The notes beneath the pieces were generated by a model, which had not been told where the DNA came from, did no database searches, and saw only the letters and a program-made list of their open reading frames with translations. DNA of 44,671 nt from an uncultured Duodenibacillus sp. (GTDB lineage: Bacteria; Pseudomonadota; Gammaproteobacteria; Burkholderiales; Burkholderiaceae_F): the NCBI GenBank assembly GCA_944388865.1, contig CALXKM010000005.1, forward strand, positions 1 through 44,671, written 5' to 3'. The stretch's first letter is position 1; every line of letters starts with the position of its first letter. This document shows positions 37,879 through 44,671 of the stretch, piece by piece. The translations under genes and the position numbers were made by a program.

Positions 37879-38919
37879 TTAGAGTTGGCGGCAAAGCAAA
37901 ACATTCAAGCCGTCTTTGGTCATTGCCCAGCCCCCTGATTCGACGATGGGGCTGTAGGTTCGAGTGTCGCTGGATAGGTTGCTCACGGGAAGGAAGGCTT
38001 TTTCATCAACCCGAATCAGTTTGTCCAGTGCCGGATTGGCGTAGCTGCCGATTACTCCATTAGGAGCATTCAGGAGATCTCTGCTTCGCAGGTAATCGGT
38101 TTCGGATCTCACCGTTGGCATTCCCTTGTGAAGGATGATGTGTTCTTGGGTGAGCCAGGTGTCGGAGTGCCCGGCAACGGTTACGGCCTTGCGGTACCCC
38201 AGCGTGTTTATGGCAACAGCGACAACTTTGTGTATGCCGTCAATACCGATCAACATGTCGCCCGGCACGATGGATTCAACGGGTTTAGGCCCGGACGTGG
38301 TCATCAGCTCAGCCTTAATGAAACAGCCGCTGTCATCGCCGCAGTTGCAGCAGTTGCAGTTGCAATTGCAGTTGTATTTTTTCTGCCAATATCCGACCTT
38401 GATTGCACGGCCATAGGCGTCTCTTTGAACTGCGGTGTAGTTGGATTTGAGACTCCCGCTTCCGGTTGTAACCAGCACATCCGTTCCGTACAAAATGGCC
38501 GCACCGATGGATGGCATAGAACTTGTCACCTCTGTCTTCAAGATATAGTCAACGTAGTCGCCGTTGAGAACCGGAATTTTTGTGGCGGAGATGTTCTTGT
38601 TTAGCCGCAGTTGCTTGCCGTTCCACTTGGTGGAATTGACTGCATCGCCACCATCGACCAGGGCGAGTGCTCGCGGAGGTACGTTTTGCGGAACTTCGAT
38701 GCAGTCGCAAGCCTGCGTGCCGTCGCCGCGCGGCATGCCGCCGTTGGGGCAGATTGCGTTGCAGTCGGGAGCCGGCAGACACGAGCAGGAAGCATCTGCG
38801 GCCACCGCCGGCCGCGAAGCCGTTGCACCGGCAAGCAATGCGCCGAGCAAAGCCTTTCTGCGCGAAAGCTTGAATCTTCCGGCGGAAGAGTTTTTTGAGG
38901 CAATGATGTTTTCTTGCAT
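37879..38919 (-). CDS. Tat-like exported protein with Cys-Asn tract and Hint domain (copy 1)
   Basis: 346 aa. (1) Twin-arginine-like signal LSRRKALLGALLAG…AVAA (~18-41). (2) Cys-rich start CSCLPAPDCNAICPNGG…ACDC. (3) A ~110-residue domain with DYVDYILKTEV and GAAILYGTDVLVTTGSGSL. (4) YNCNCNCNCCNCGDDSG at ~190-206. (5) A Hint (hedgehog/intein) domain from the next residue, Cys-Phe: GCFIKAELMTTSGPKPVESI, VPGDMLIGIDG, LTQEHII, ending LLCRQL. Hint domains cleave or activate the bond before their first Cys, so the N-terminal product would end in the Cys-Asn tract. There is no C-terminal His-Asn and no extein, so it is not a splicing intein. ATG 38919. Confidence 0.8.
   Translation of the reverse strand: MQENIIASKNSSAGRFKLSRRKALLGALLAGATASRPAVAADASCSCLPAPDCNAICPNGGMPRGDGTQACDCIEVPQNVPPRALALVDGGDAVNSTKWNGKQLRLNKNISATKIPVLNGDYVDYILKTEVTSSMPSIGAAILYGTDVLVTTGSGSLKSNYTAVQRDAYGRAIKVGYWQKKYNCNCNCNCCNCGDDSGCFIKAELMTTSGPKPVESIVPGDMLIGIDGIHKVVAVAINTLGYRKAVTVAGHSDTWLTQEHIILHKGMPTVRSETDYLRSRDLLNAPNGVIGSYANPALDKLIRVDEKAFLPVSNLSSDTRTYSPIVESGGWAMTKDGLNVLLCRQL
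38341..38374 (-). repeat. AACTGC hexamer repeats coding the Cys-Asn tract (copy 1)
   Basis: The tract is built from AAC-TGC codon pairs; only one AAT-type variation breaks it. Such 6-bp repeats can expand or contract in frame by slippage, changing the number of Cys-Asn units. Confidence 0.7.
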
Positions 38920-38970
38920 GACAACGTAAGCCTGAAAGTTTGTTTGTTTGGTCGTTGTGCTTTGGATGGA

Positions 38971-40032
38971 TCAATCGTCGATTTTTCGACAAAGCAAAAC
39001 GGATAGGCCGCTTTCTGTCATTGCCCAGCATCCCCCGATGACAATGGGGCTGTAGGTTGGCGTTTCAGGCGGAAGGTCTTCTTCGATTTCAAAGTAAGTC
39101 GGATCAGTTGCGACGACGGAGTCCAGGTTTTCAGAGACATAAACTCCCGTCACGCCATTGGCTGCTTCTATGGGAAGCTTGTTGCGCTCATAGTTTTCTT
39201 GGCTGGTGACAATGAGCTTGTGACCATTGAGGATGATGTGCTCTTCCGTCAAGAGAACATCAGGATGGCCTTTCGGAATAATCGCTTTGCGTTTTCCAAG
39301 CGTATTGACGGCCACACCGACGACCGGATGGATGCCGTCAATGCCAATTAACTTATCGCCGGGAACAATATCCTTGACGGATTTGAACCCGTCCTCCGTC
39401 ATCAGTTTGGCACTGATAAAGCAGCCGCCGTCATCGCCGCAGTTGCAGCAATTGCAGTTGCAATTGCAGTTGTATTTTTTCTGCCAATATCCGACCTTGA
39501 TGACACGGCCATAGTCGTCTCTTTGAACCGCAGTGTAGTTGGATTTGAGACTCCCGCTTCCGGTTGTAACCAGCACATCCGTTCCGTACAAAATGGCCGC
39601 ACCGATGGATGGCAGTGAACCAGTTATTTCCGACTTCAAGATGTAGTCGACGTAATCGCCATCAAAGACAAGAATCTTGTCAGCCGAAGTATTCTTGTTG
39701 AGTCGCAGCTGCTTGCCTCCCCATTTGGTGGCATTGACCGCATCGCCGCCATCGACCAGAGCAAGCGCTCGCGGAGGTACGTTTTGCGGAACTTCAATGC
39801 AGTCGCAAGCCTGCGTGCCGTCGCCGCGCGGCGTGCCGCCGTTGGGACAGATCGCATTGCAGTCGGGAGCCGGCAGACACGAGCATGAAGCATCTGCGGC
39901 CATCGCCGGCCGCGAAGCCGTTGCGCCGGCAAGCAGTGCGCCGAGCAAAGCCTGCCGTCTCGAAAGTTTCTTTACGTTGGGTGATTGAATTTCCGTCATG
40001 TGTTTTGCGGCGATTGCGTTGGCCGCCTCCAT
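38971..40032 (-). CDS. Tat-like exported protein with Cys-Asn tract and Hint domain (copy 2)
   Basis: 353 aa, paralogue of copy 1 and 51 bp upstream of it. The signal (LSRRQALLGALLAG…AMAA), Cys-rich start, middle domain and YNCNCNCNCCNCGDDGG tract are almost identical to copy 1. The Hint domain (GCFISAKLMTEDGFKSVKDI, VPGDKLIGIDGIHPV, LLTEEHIILNG) is clearly diverged and ends CRKIDD. Start ATG 40032 or 39999; neither has a strong ribosome site and the signal is complete in both. It follows traN by 103 bp on the same strand, so it may be read with traN. Substrate role for the radical SAM enzymes is inference from the tract and the neighbourhood. Confidence 0.8.
   Translation of the reverse strand: MEAANAIAAKHMTEIQSPNVKKLSRRQALLGALLAGATASRPAMAADASCSCLPAPDCNAICPNGGTPRGDGTQACDCIEVPQNVPPRALALVDGGDAVNATKWGGKQLRLNKNTSADKILVFDGDYVDYILKSEITGSLPSIGAAILYGTDVLVTTGSGSLKSNYTAVQRDDYGRVIKVGYWQKKYNCNCNCNCCNCGDDGGCFISAKLMTEDGFKSVKDIVPGDKLIGIDGIHPVVGVAVNTLGKRKAIIPKGHPDVLLTEEHIILNGHKLIVTSQENYERNKLPIEAANGVTGVYVSENLDSVVATDPTYFEIEEDLPPETPTYSPIVIGGCWAMTESGLSVLLCRKIDD
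39439..39472 (-). repeat. AACTGC hexamer repeats coding the Cys-Asn tract (copy 2)
   Basis: Same organisation as the repeat in copy 1 with one silent difference (AATTGC position shifted). The coding DNA from the tract to the signal peptide is a long direct repeat between the two genes. Confidence 0.7.
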
Positions 40033-40135
40033 GTAGGTTGGAAAAGGTTACTGTTTGCTCAACTGCGCACGACGCTCCGGAAAGCAGCTTTTCCTACGAA
40101 GAAAAGAGCTGACGGACCGAAGCGCCTCCCGGCAC

Positions 40136-43100
40136 TTACTTTTTCCCATACGGGCAAACAGCGCTGTTGCAGTTGTTTGCTCCATCCTTCAAAAAGCCGT
40201 AGGGACAGTTGCCTGTGGTGCAAACGTGCAGCGGGTTGTCGCCCTGCGACGTCGGATAACCACCGTATTTGCAGGTATCGTCGCAAGCGCCGATCATGCA
40301 CTCGCAGTCCGTCTTCGTTTGTCCAAGGCTTGCACAAGCGATAACCTTGTTGCCGTCTCTGCAGACAAATTCACCGGGCAAACACGAGCAGTAGTTCTGC
40401 TCCAGAGCGTGTTCGCAGATCTTTTGCGTAAACGTGCCTGAGGAATCCGTGCAGACGTAGCGGTTCAAGTAAGTGGTTCCGCCGATGATCTTGGCGTACT
40501 CCTCCAGAGCCTTGATGTAGGACTCTTGCGAATAGATCGACGAGCAGTCGATTTGCTCGTTTACCTGAGTGCAGCGATAGCCGTTTTCCCAATACTCTCC
40601 AGCTGTGGGCTTGTTGCCCAACAACTCGCCAAGAGAGTTTTGGTAGGCAAGATCCTCGCAGTCAATAAGCAGACCGTTGTGCCGACAGACAAGTGCCGTG
40701 GTGGCTTCTTCGCCGCAACCGCCTCGAACAGTGACGCCGTTGCCCAAAACAAGCGTCAGGCACTTGGCGCCTTCGGTGCGAAGTCCGTCCACATCCTGCC
40801 CGTTGAGTTTTTCTTCTGCACGCTCCAACACGTTCTTGCGGTCAGCGGAACTCTTTGCGGCTTTGGCCTTCAAGCTCATTATCGAAGCCGTGTTCGCAGA
40901 GGAATCAGTTGAGCCATCGGCGTGATCAGGGATGCCCCAGTCGGATGCAACCCCCATCGTCCCTGTCCAGTTCAAGCGGCTTGCCGCTCCCGTGAGTGTA
41001 TCCATGTCGATGCCGTCGGCTGTTTTGGCGTTGCCGGTTGAAATCAGCAAAGCCGTCCACTCATCCAGGTTGATGAGATCCCAGTTGATTTCCGCAACAG
41101 CTTCCAGAGGGATGCCGCCGCAGTTGGGATGTTCAGGATCACCCCATGTATCGTTGCCGTACTTGGCAAGAATTTCTGGTTGCGTTGCCTTGATCTGCTC
41201 GTTGACAATTCGTCCCAGTGGCGATTGGAAGCAGCAGTAGACACGGTGTTTCACGATGCAGATGCCGAGCTTTTTATCTTCGCAGTAGCTGCCGACATAG
41301 TGGCAGTTCTTGGTATCGCGCTTGCTGACAGTTTCGTACTCCTCTTCTTCGCACTTGTAGACGAGTTGGATGACGAGGTTGGCAACCTGATAGGCAAGGT
41401 AAACCCAGCCGACAACGGCCATCACGGTACCAATGGCTTGCGTGGCTGCGTTTTCAGCAGCCAATTGCCCGCCGCCCGCAGCTACGCCTCCTTCGACTGT
41501 TCCTCCGAAGCCGCATTCAGAAAGAATTTTGGTCAGAATCTTGCGGGCGAATTCCTTGATCTTGCCCATGACCATTTCCTTGAACCACTTAAATGGTGCG
41601 GCAAGGTAGTCCATTGCGCCGTAGATATTGTCGATGACCGACGAGAAGGCGTCTCCCAGATATTCCATGCCGCCGCGCAGCACATCTTTGATCTGCCCGA
41701 CAGTCATGGCGTACTGACCGGAAAGCTGTGCGGCAAGGCCCGTTTCCACCTGGTTGATGATGAAGTGTTCGCCCAAGGCCATCGTTGCCTGATGCGCAGA
41801 GGATGCACTCATCAGCATGGCAATGTATTCGCCCACACCTGGCCCGCCGCCGGGATTTTCGCAGCAGTCTTGCCAACCTCCGACGGCGATTTTGCAATAC
41901 CCCTCGGTGCCGCCGAATACGGTACAGGTCACGTTCTCATCACCGGTCGGTTTGCCGTCTTCGTCCAAACCGGCGCAGGACATGTCCTGCCCCATCTGCT
42001 GCAGAGCATTGAGAAGCGCGTTGACCTTGGCAAAGTCCGTGCTGTAGGTTCGGTCGACATTGATGCACTCTTCGCCCAGACAGGCAATGCCGTCGCAGTC
42101 GTATGTCGTATCTGCCTGAACTGTGTCGACTTTGACGTCCTTGCCGCAGTCATAAACCACGTCGTTGACATAGCAGGTGCCGGATGCTCCGGTCATGCCG
42201 GGCGTGCACTCGGAAGAGACGAATTTGCAGCCTTGATCCTTGTATTTGGTGCAAGTATCGAGATTGCCGCCGATGTTTTCACCGCCGCAGACTTCTTCGT
42301 AAATGGCTTCGCCCTTGTCATTGAAGCCAACGAGCGCTTTCCAACAGCCGGTATCGCCTTTGTTGAAAGTGAACTTGGAGGTAACTTTGACCTTGCGGCA
42401 GAACTTGCTGACGCTTCCTTTATTAAAAGGAGTCTCGCTCAGATGTTTGTCGCAGACACGGGCTCCATTGATCCAGGCGCACCCGCTGGAATCGATTTCG
42501 GGCATTTCCACGCATTTGACTTCACCCTCGGCCATTCCGTCATCAATGCCAACGGCGGCGTCCACACAGTCCTTGGGCTTCCAAACGTCGTCAATGACGA
42601 TTTTGTCGGGATCGTAGTAGATCTTGATGCGGCCATAGCCTTCACCCTCACCGGAAACCGAAACGCGGATTTTGAAGTTGACAAGGGAATCCCTTTCGAT
42701 GTCTCGGAAAAGATGGGTTACGTCAACATTGGGGCTTCGCTCCCATGAGGTGCTGAGTTCGCACGAACCGCCCGTTTCAGGCGGGAAATAATTGGGGTTT
42801 GTTTGCCAGTCGTTGGGGCCGGTCCAAATCAGGGTTTCTTTTCCCGGTGGGCCGGCGTAGACCATCATGTAGTCGTCCCACTTTGCATATTCAAAAACGG
42901 CTTTTGTGATTGCCTGAGGGTTTCCGACTTTGACCCGAGTCCATTCTTCGAAAACGGTGCACCAGCCGCTCCAATAGTTGTCGCCGACCTTGCCGATCCA
43001 AAGCTGCGTGCAGCCGTCGCCGCAACTGTCGATATTGAACGGGCCGTCTGCCCATTCGACAATGCCGGTTGTGTAGTTGTGCGTGATTTCGCAGGTAACG

Positions 43101-43741
43101 GATCGATCAATAACCTGCTGGCACTGCTTCAGATCCTCAACGTGAACGTATTCATACTGAGAATCCAATGCGGAATTTGCATCACACGAGACTAAGTCCT
43201 TGAGGACGTTTTCCATGTCACCCAGAATTTCCTGAGTCTTCTCAAGGAAAATTTCGTTTGACAGATCCTCCTTGTCGCGCTTGGCCATGTCGACGAGGAT
43301 GGCGTAAACCTCGCCTTCAAGCGTGGGGCTGTCCATTTCGGAGTCGGCAAAAAGCTTGTCCTTCTGCTCTCCGCCGACTTCGGTCATCTTCTCATCGTCG
43401 TTGTAGAGGTTCTTCTGGTTTTCGAAGTCCTCTGCGGTGTATGAGTAGCGGATGTTTTTGCCGTTGTCTGCCGGCGCAAGGCTGTCCTTGGTGATTTCGA
43501 CGTCCGAATCACCTGCTTTGAAGCGAATGGTGGTGCCGTCAAAGGTTGGCGCTGCTGAAGCCGCACCGCTTCCCAATTCCTTGCCGAATTGATTGGCTTG
43601 CTTGCCGAACTCGCCGAGATTCTGCGTCTGGTCGGCAATGCTTTCTGCGGCCGCAATGTTGAGGCCGACCTGCGTGAAGCCGATGACAAACGCCATCAGC
43701 GAGCAGACGGTCTTTTTGAAGAAGATTTTTGAAGGTCTCAT
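40136..43741 (-). CDS. traN: Mating-pair stabilisation protein TraN
   Basis: A 1201-aa outer-membrane adhesin of F-type conjugation. Signal region SLMAFVIGFTQVGLNIAAAES. A very Cys-rich body follows, with the conserved TraN block KLGICIVKHRVYCCFQSPLGRIVNEQ in the C-terminal third. A hydrophobic/amphipathic central part lies at ~690-830. TraN recognises the recipient surface and stabilises the mating pair; length is in the range of large SXT/IncA-C-type TraN proteins. The last ~90 residues are an extra Cys-rich tail (NYCSCLPGEFVC…GACDDTCKYGGYPTSQGD…VCPYGKK) that recalls the N-terminus of the two Hint proteins. ATG 43741. It is separated from the other tra genes by the 16-kb cargo and the 24-27 kb genes. 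Confidence 0.92.
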   Translation of the reverse strand: MRPSKIFFKKTVCSLMAFVIGFTQVGLNIAAAESIADQTQNLGEFGKQANQFGKELGSGAASAAPTFDGTTIRFKAGDSDVEITKDSLAPADNGKNIRYSYTAEDFENQKNLYNDDEKMTEVGGEQKDKLFADSEMDSPTLEGEVYAILVDMAKRDKEDLSNEIFLEKTQEILGDMENVLKDLVSCDANSALDSQYEYVHVEDLKQCQQVIDRSVTCEITHNYTTGIVEWADGPFNIDSCGDGCTQLWIGKVGDNYWSGWCTVFEEWTRVKVGNPQAITKAVFEYAKWDDYMMVYAGPPGKETLIWTGPNDWQTNPNYFPPETGGSCELSTSWERSPNVDVTHLFRDIERDSLVNFKIRVSVSGEGEGYGRIKIYYDPDKIVIDDVWKPKDCVDAAVGIDDGMAEGEVKCVEMPEIDSSGCAWINGARVCDKHLSETPFNKGSVSKFCRKVKVTSKFTFNKGDTGCWKALVGFNDKGEAIYEEVCGGENIGGNLDTCTKYKDQGCKFVSSECTPGMTGASGTCYVNDVVYDCGKDVKVDTVQADTTYDCDGIACLGEECINVDRTYSTDFAKVNALLNALQQMGQDMSCAGLDEDGKPTGDENVTCTVFGGTEGYCKIAVGGWQDCCENPGGGPGVGEYIAMLMSASSAHQATMALGEHFIINQVETGLAAQLSGQYAMTVGQIKDVLRGGMEYLGDAFSSVIDNIYGAMDYLAAPFKWFKEMVMGKIKEFARKILTKILSECGFGGTVEGGVAAGGGQLAAENAATQAIGTVMAVVGWVYLAYQVANLVIQLVYKCEEEEYETVSKRDTKNCHYVGSYCEDKKLGICIVKHRVYCCFQSPLGRIVNEQIKATQPEILAKYGNDTWGDPEHPNCGGIPLEAVAEINWDLINLDEWTALLISTGNAKTADGIDMDTLTGAASRLNWTGTMGVASDWGIPDHADGSTDSSANTASIMSLKAKAAKSSADRKNVLERAEEKLNGQDVDGLRTEGAKCLTLVLGNGVTVRGGCGEEATTALVCRHNGLLIDCEDLAYQNSLGELLGNKPTAGEYWENGYRCTQVNEQIDCSSIYSQESYIKALEEYAKIIGGTTYLNRYVCTDSSGTFTQKICEHALEQNYCSCLPGEFVCRDGNKVIACASLGQTKTDCECMIGACDDTCKYGGYPTSQGDNPLHVCTTGNCPYGFLKDGANNCNSAVCPYGKK

Positions 43742-43826
43742 GCCTCGTACCCGAAAAAATTCCCGGATGCTCTGGACGCATTCCGAGCCGTAGGCAAAGA
43801 CTAGGGAAAGAGGAAAGCAGACTTGT

Positions 43827-43857
43827 CAGTTTCCTAAGCAGAAATTGCTTTTTGGAG
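43827..43857. promoter_or_regulatory. Transfer-regulon box, copy 3, upstream of traN
   Basis: Contains the dyad AAGCAGAAATTGCTT (43836-43850) inside a 23-bp identity with the box upstream of trbI. It also shares CAGTTT…CTAAGCA and TGCTTTTTGG with the 15.6-kb copy. It lies 90 bp upstream of traN and ~130 bp upstream of the divergent gene at 43986. Confidence 0.75.
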
Positions 43858-43957
43858 AAGCAATGCAAAACGGAAGAACGCTTGAGCTTGCACTGTAAGG
43901 AGAAAGAAGGGCGTTTCTACTCTGGACAGATAGCCTAGTGAGTTGTACATTTACATA

Positions 43958-43975
43958 ATTGATTAATTAATCAAT
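43958..43975. promoter_or_regulatory. 18-bp perfect palindrome, probable operator
   Basis: ATTGATTAATTAATCAAT is perfectly self-complementary and ends 10 bp before the start of the ribbon-helix-helix gene. This is a typical autoregulatory operator position for that protein class. Confidence 0.6.
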
Positions 43976-43985
43976 ATAGCGAGCG

Positions 43986-44204
43986 ATGCTAAATCTATTC
44001 AAAAGCCAGTCCGCAGAATCGGAAACTGAAAACAATTCTGCCCATGCAGGAGTGGATACCGAGGTGAAGCGCACCACACTTTCGTTGTCGCTGACGGTTA
44101 GAGATAAGAAGGCGCTTAAGCTGTTGGCTGCGGAGCGTGGAACTACCATTGCGGCGATCATCCACGAGTGGATTACGGAACACACAGCGAAAAGGGAGAA
44201 GTAA
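43986..44204 (+). CDS. Small ribbon-helix-helix-type DNA-binding protein
   Basis: A 72-aa protein with an acidic, disordered N-terminal third. It is followed by RTTLSLSLTVRDKKALKLLAAERGTTIAAIIHEWITEHTAKREK (in part), the strand-helix-helix pattern of CopG/Arc/ParG-like regulators. The stop TAA touches the ATG of the next gene, so the two are coupled. Its likely operator is the palindrome just upstream. Probably controls the following methyltransferase/restriction gene. Confidence 0.75.
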   Translation: MLNLFKSQSAESETENNSAHAGVDTEVKRTTLSLSLTVRDKKALKLLAAERGTTIAAIIHEWITEHTAKREK

Positions 44205-44671
44205 ATGAACGCCGTAGAAATTGAGGCCGCAGTTTCTGAACTCGCGGCCGAGCCGTTCGATGCGAAGGAGTTTCCTTTCCGATTCCTTGCTGCATACGAC
44301 AACAAGGAGACGACGCTCTCAAAGTTGCGCGCGGGTCCGACGAACAAGTCGGATGTCGAGGGCGGTGTGCTCCAGCGCAACAACGTCCACATCCTGGTGA
44401 CGGAGCCGGGCAAGGTGTCGGCGGGCCTCGTGAAGCTCAAACTTTCTGCAGCAACGACGAAGCACAAGTGTGCGTTCGTTGTCGCGACGGACGGCGAAAC
44501 GTTTGAGGCCGAGCATTTGTCTTCCGGCGAGACGGTCGCCTGCGAATACTCTCAGTTCCCCGACCACTTCGGCTTTTTCCTTCCGCTTGCGGGCATCACA
44601 ACCGTGCGGTCGATTCGAGAGAACGCTTTCGACATCAAGGCGGTTGGTCGACTCAATCGTCTCTACCTTGA
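44205..44671 (+). CDS. MmeI-like class I DNA methyltransferase / type IIL restriction enzyme, N-terminus (runs off window)
   Basis: 155 codons are visible. The sequence follows the MmeI N-terminal pattern: VEIEAAVSELAAEPFDAKEFPFRFLAAYDNKETTL (in part), NKSDVEGGVLQRNNVHIL, VVATDGETFEAEHLSSGETVACEY, PDHFGFFLPLAGITTV, IRENAFDIKAVGRLNRLY. Proteins of this family combine an N-terminal nuclease region with a gamma-type adenine methyltransferase; solitary methyltransferase relatives also exist. The catalytic NPPY motif would lie beyond the window. ATG 44205 follows AGGGAGAAG and directly abuts the regulator's stop codon. Confidence 0.82.
   Translation, partial: MNAVEIEAAVSELAAEPFDAKEFPFRFLAAYDNKETTLSKLRAGPTNKSDVEGGVLQRNNVHILVTEPGKVSAGLVKLKLSAATTKHKCAFVVATDGETFEAEHLSSGETVACEYSQFPDHFGFFLPLAGITTVRSIRENAFDIKAVGRLNRLYL

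Noticed and set aside
38341-39472. CRISPR-like short repeats
   Set aside because: The repeated TTGCAG units are codon repeats of the Cys-Asn tract, contiguous without spacers and inside genes.
37879-40032. Inteins
   Set aside because: The Hint domains are C-terminal with no following extein and no terminal His-Asn plus Cys/Ser/Thr, so splicing is not expected.
40060-40110. Further copy of the AAGCA-N5-TGCTT box before Hint copy 2
   Set aside because: The sequence there (GGAAAAGCTGCTTTCC) is a dyad but lacks the 5-base spacer and conserved flanks.
41129-42748. 539-codon open frame on the plus strand
   Set aside because: Antisense to traN, whose signal peptide and VYCCF motif prove the minus strand is coding.

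Overview
The window reads as the inside of a large conjugative element (ICE or plasmid) of a Gram-negative proteobacterium. The evidence is an F/SXT/IncA-C-like set of transfer genes (TrbI-like, TraF-type S26 peptidase, TrbC-TraW fusion, TraU, TraN). There is also the ssb/bet/exo/CobS/CobT-like/DUF3150 block typical of those elements, plus H-NS, YoeB/DinJ, a classical autotransporter and Tat-like signals. The host style suggests a gut betaproteobacterium (Sutterellaceae-like), but that is inference.

Layout. 1-2.0 kb: decayed coding ends, ogt, an antibiotic-biosynthesis-monooxygenase-fold gene, an integrase remnant, and an 18-bp tRNA 3'-end match followed by a terminator (possible element boundary). 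2.2-4.75 kb: orphan higB-like toxin, dyad-rich DNA, and an ISL3-family insertion that appears to interrupt the last gene of the next operon. 4.7-15.3 kb (minus strand): one long operon of DNA-processing genes (CobS-like AAA+, Bet, YqaJ exonuclease, DUF3150, CobT-like VWA, SSB, TOPRIM primase) and four small unknown genes. Every gene junction carries a GC-rich hairpin, and most carry a second hairpin whose 3' arm is the Shine-Dalgarno. 15.7-18.4 kb (plus): two AcaB/DUF1845-like proteins, a membrane-anchored SNase nuclease, an H-NS-family protein and a RelB/DinJ antitoxin. 18.4-20.05 kb: AT-rich island with one exported protein. 20.07-24.6 kb (minus): T4SS genes. 24.6-26.9 kb: tandem-HTH regulator, lipoprotein, DinJ-YoeB. 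27.0-40.0 kb (minus): the unusual cargo. 40.1-43.7 kb: TraN. 43.9 kb to the end: ribbon-helix-helix regulator and the start of an MmeI-like methyltransferase/restriction enzyme.

The most interesting unit is the cargo between TraN and the T4SS genes. Five consecutive radical SAM/SPASM-type enzymes are accompanied by two paralogous exported proteins. Each has a Tat-like signal, a Cys-rich N-terminus, a Cys-Asn repeat tract and a C-terminal Hint (hedgehog/intein) domain beginning exactly after that tract. A separate 273-aa protein beside them is homologous to the C-terminal extension of one of the radical SAM enzymes. I interpret this as a candidate undescribed peptide/protein modification system: radical SAM maturases act on the Cys-Asn tract, then the Hint domain releases or transfers the modified surface protein. 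A poly-G tract lies in the probable promoter of the neighbouring autotransporter, which suggests phase variation.

A palindromic box (AAGCA-N5-TGCTT) occurs upstream of traN, upstream of trbI, in the 15.6-kb divergent region and, in a near-copy, upstream of the radical SAM operon. This suggests the cargo is expressed together with the transfer genes.
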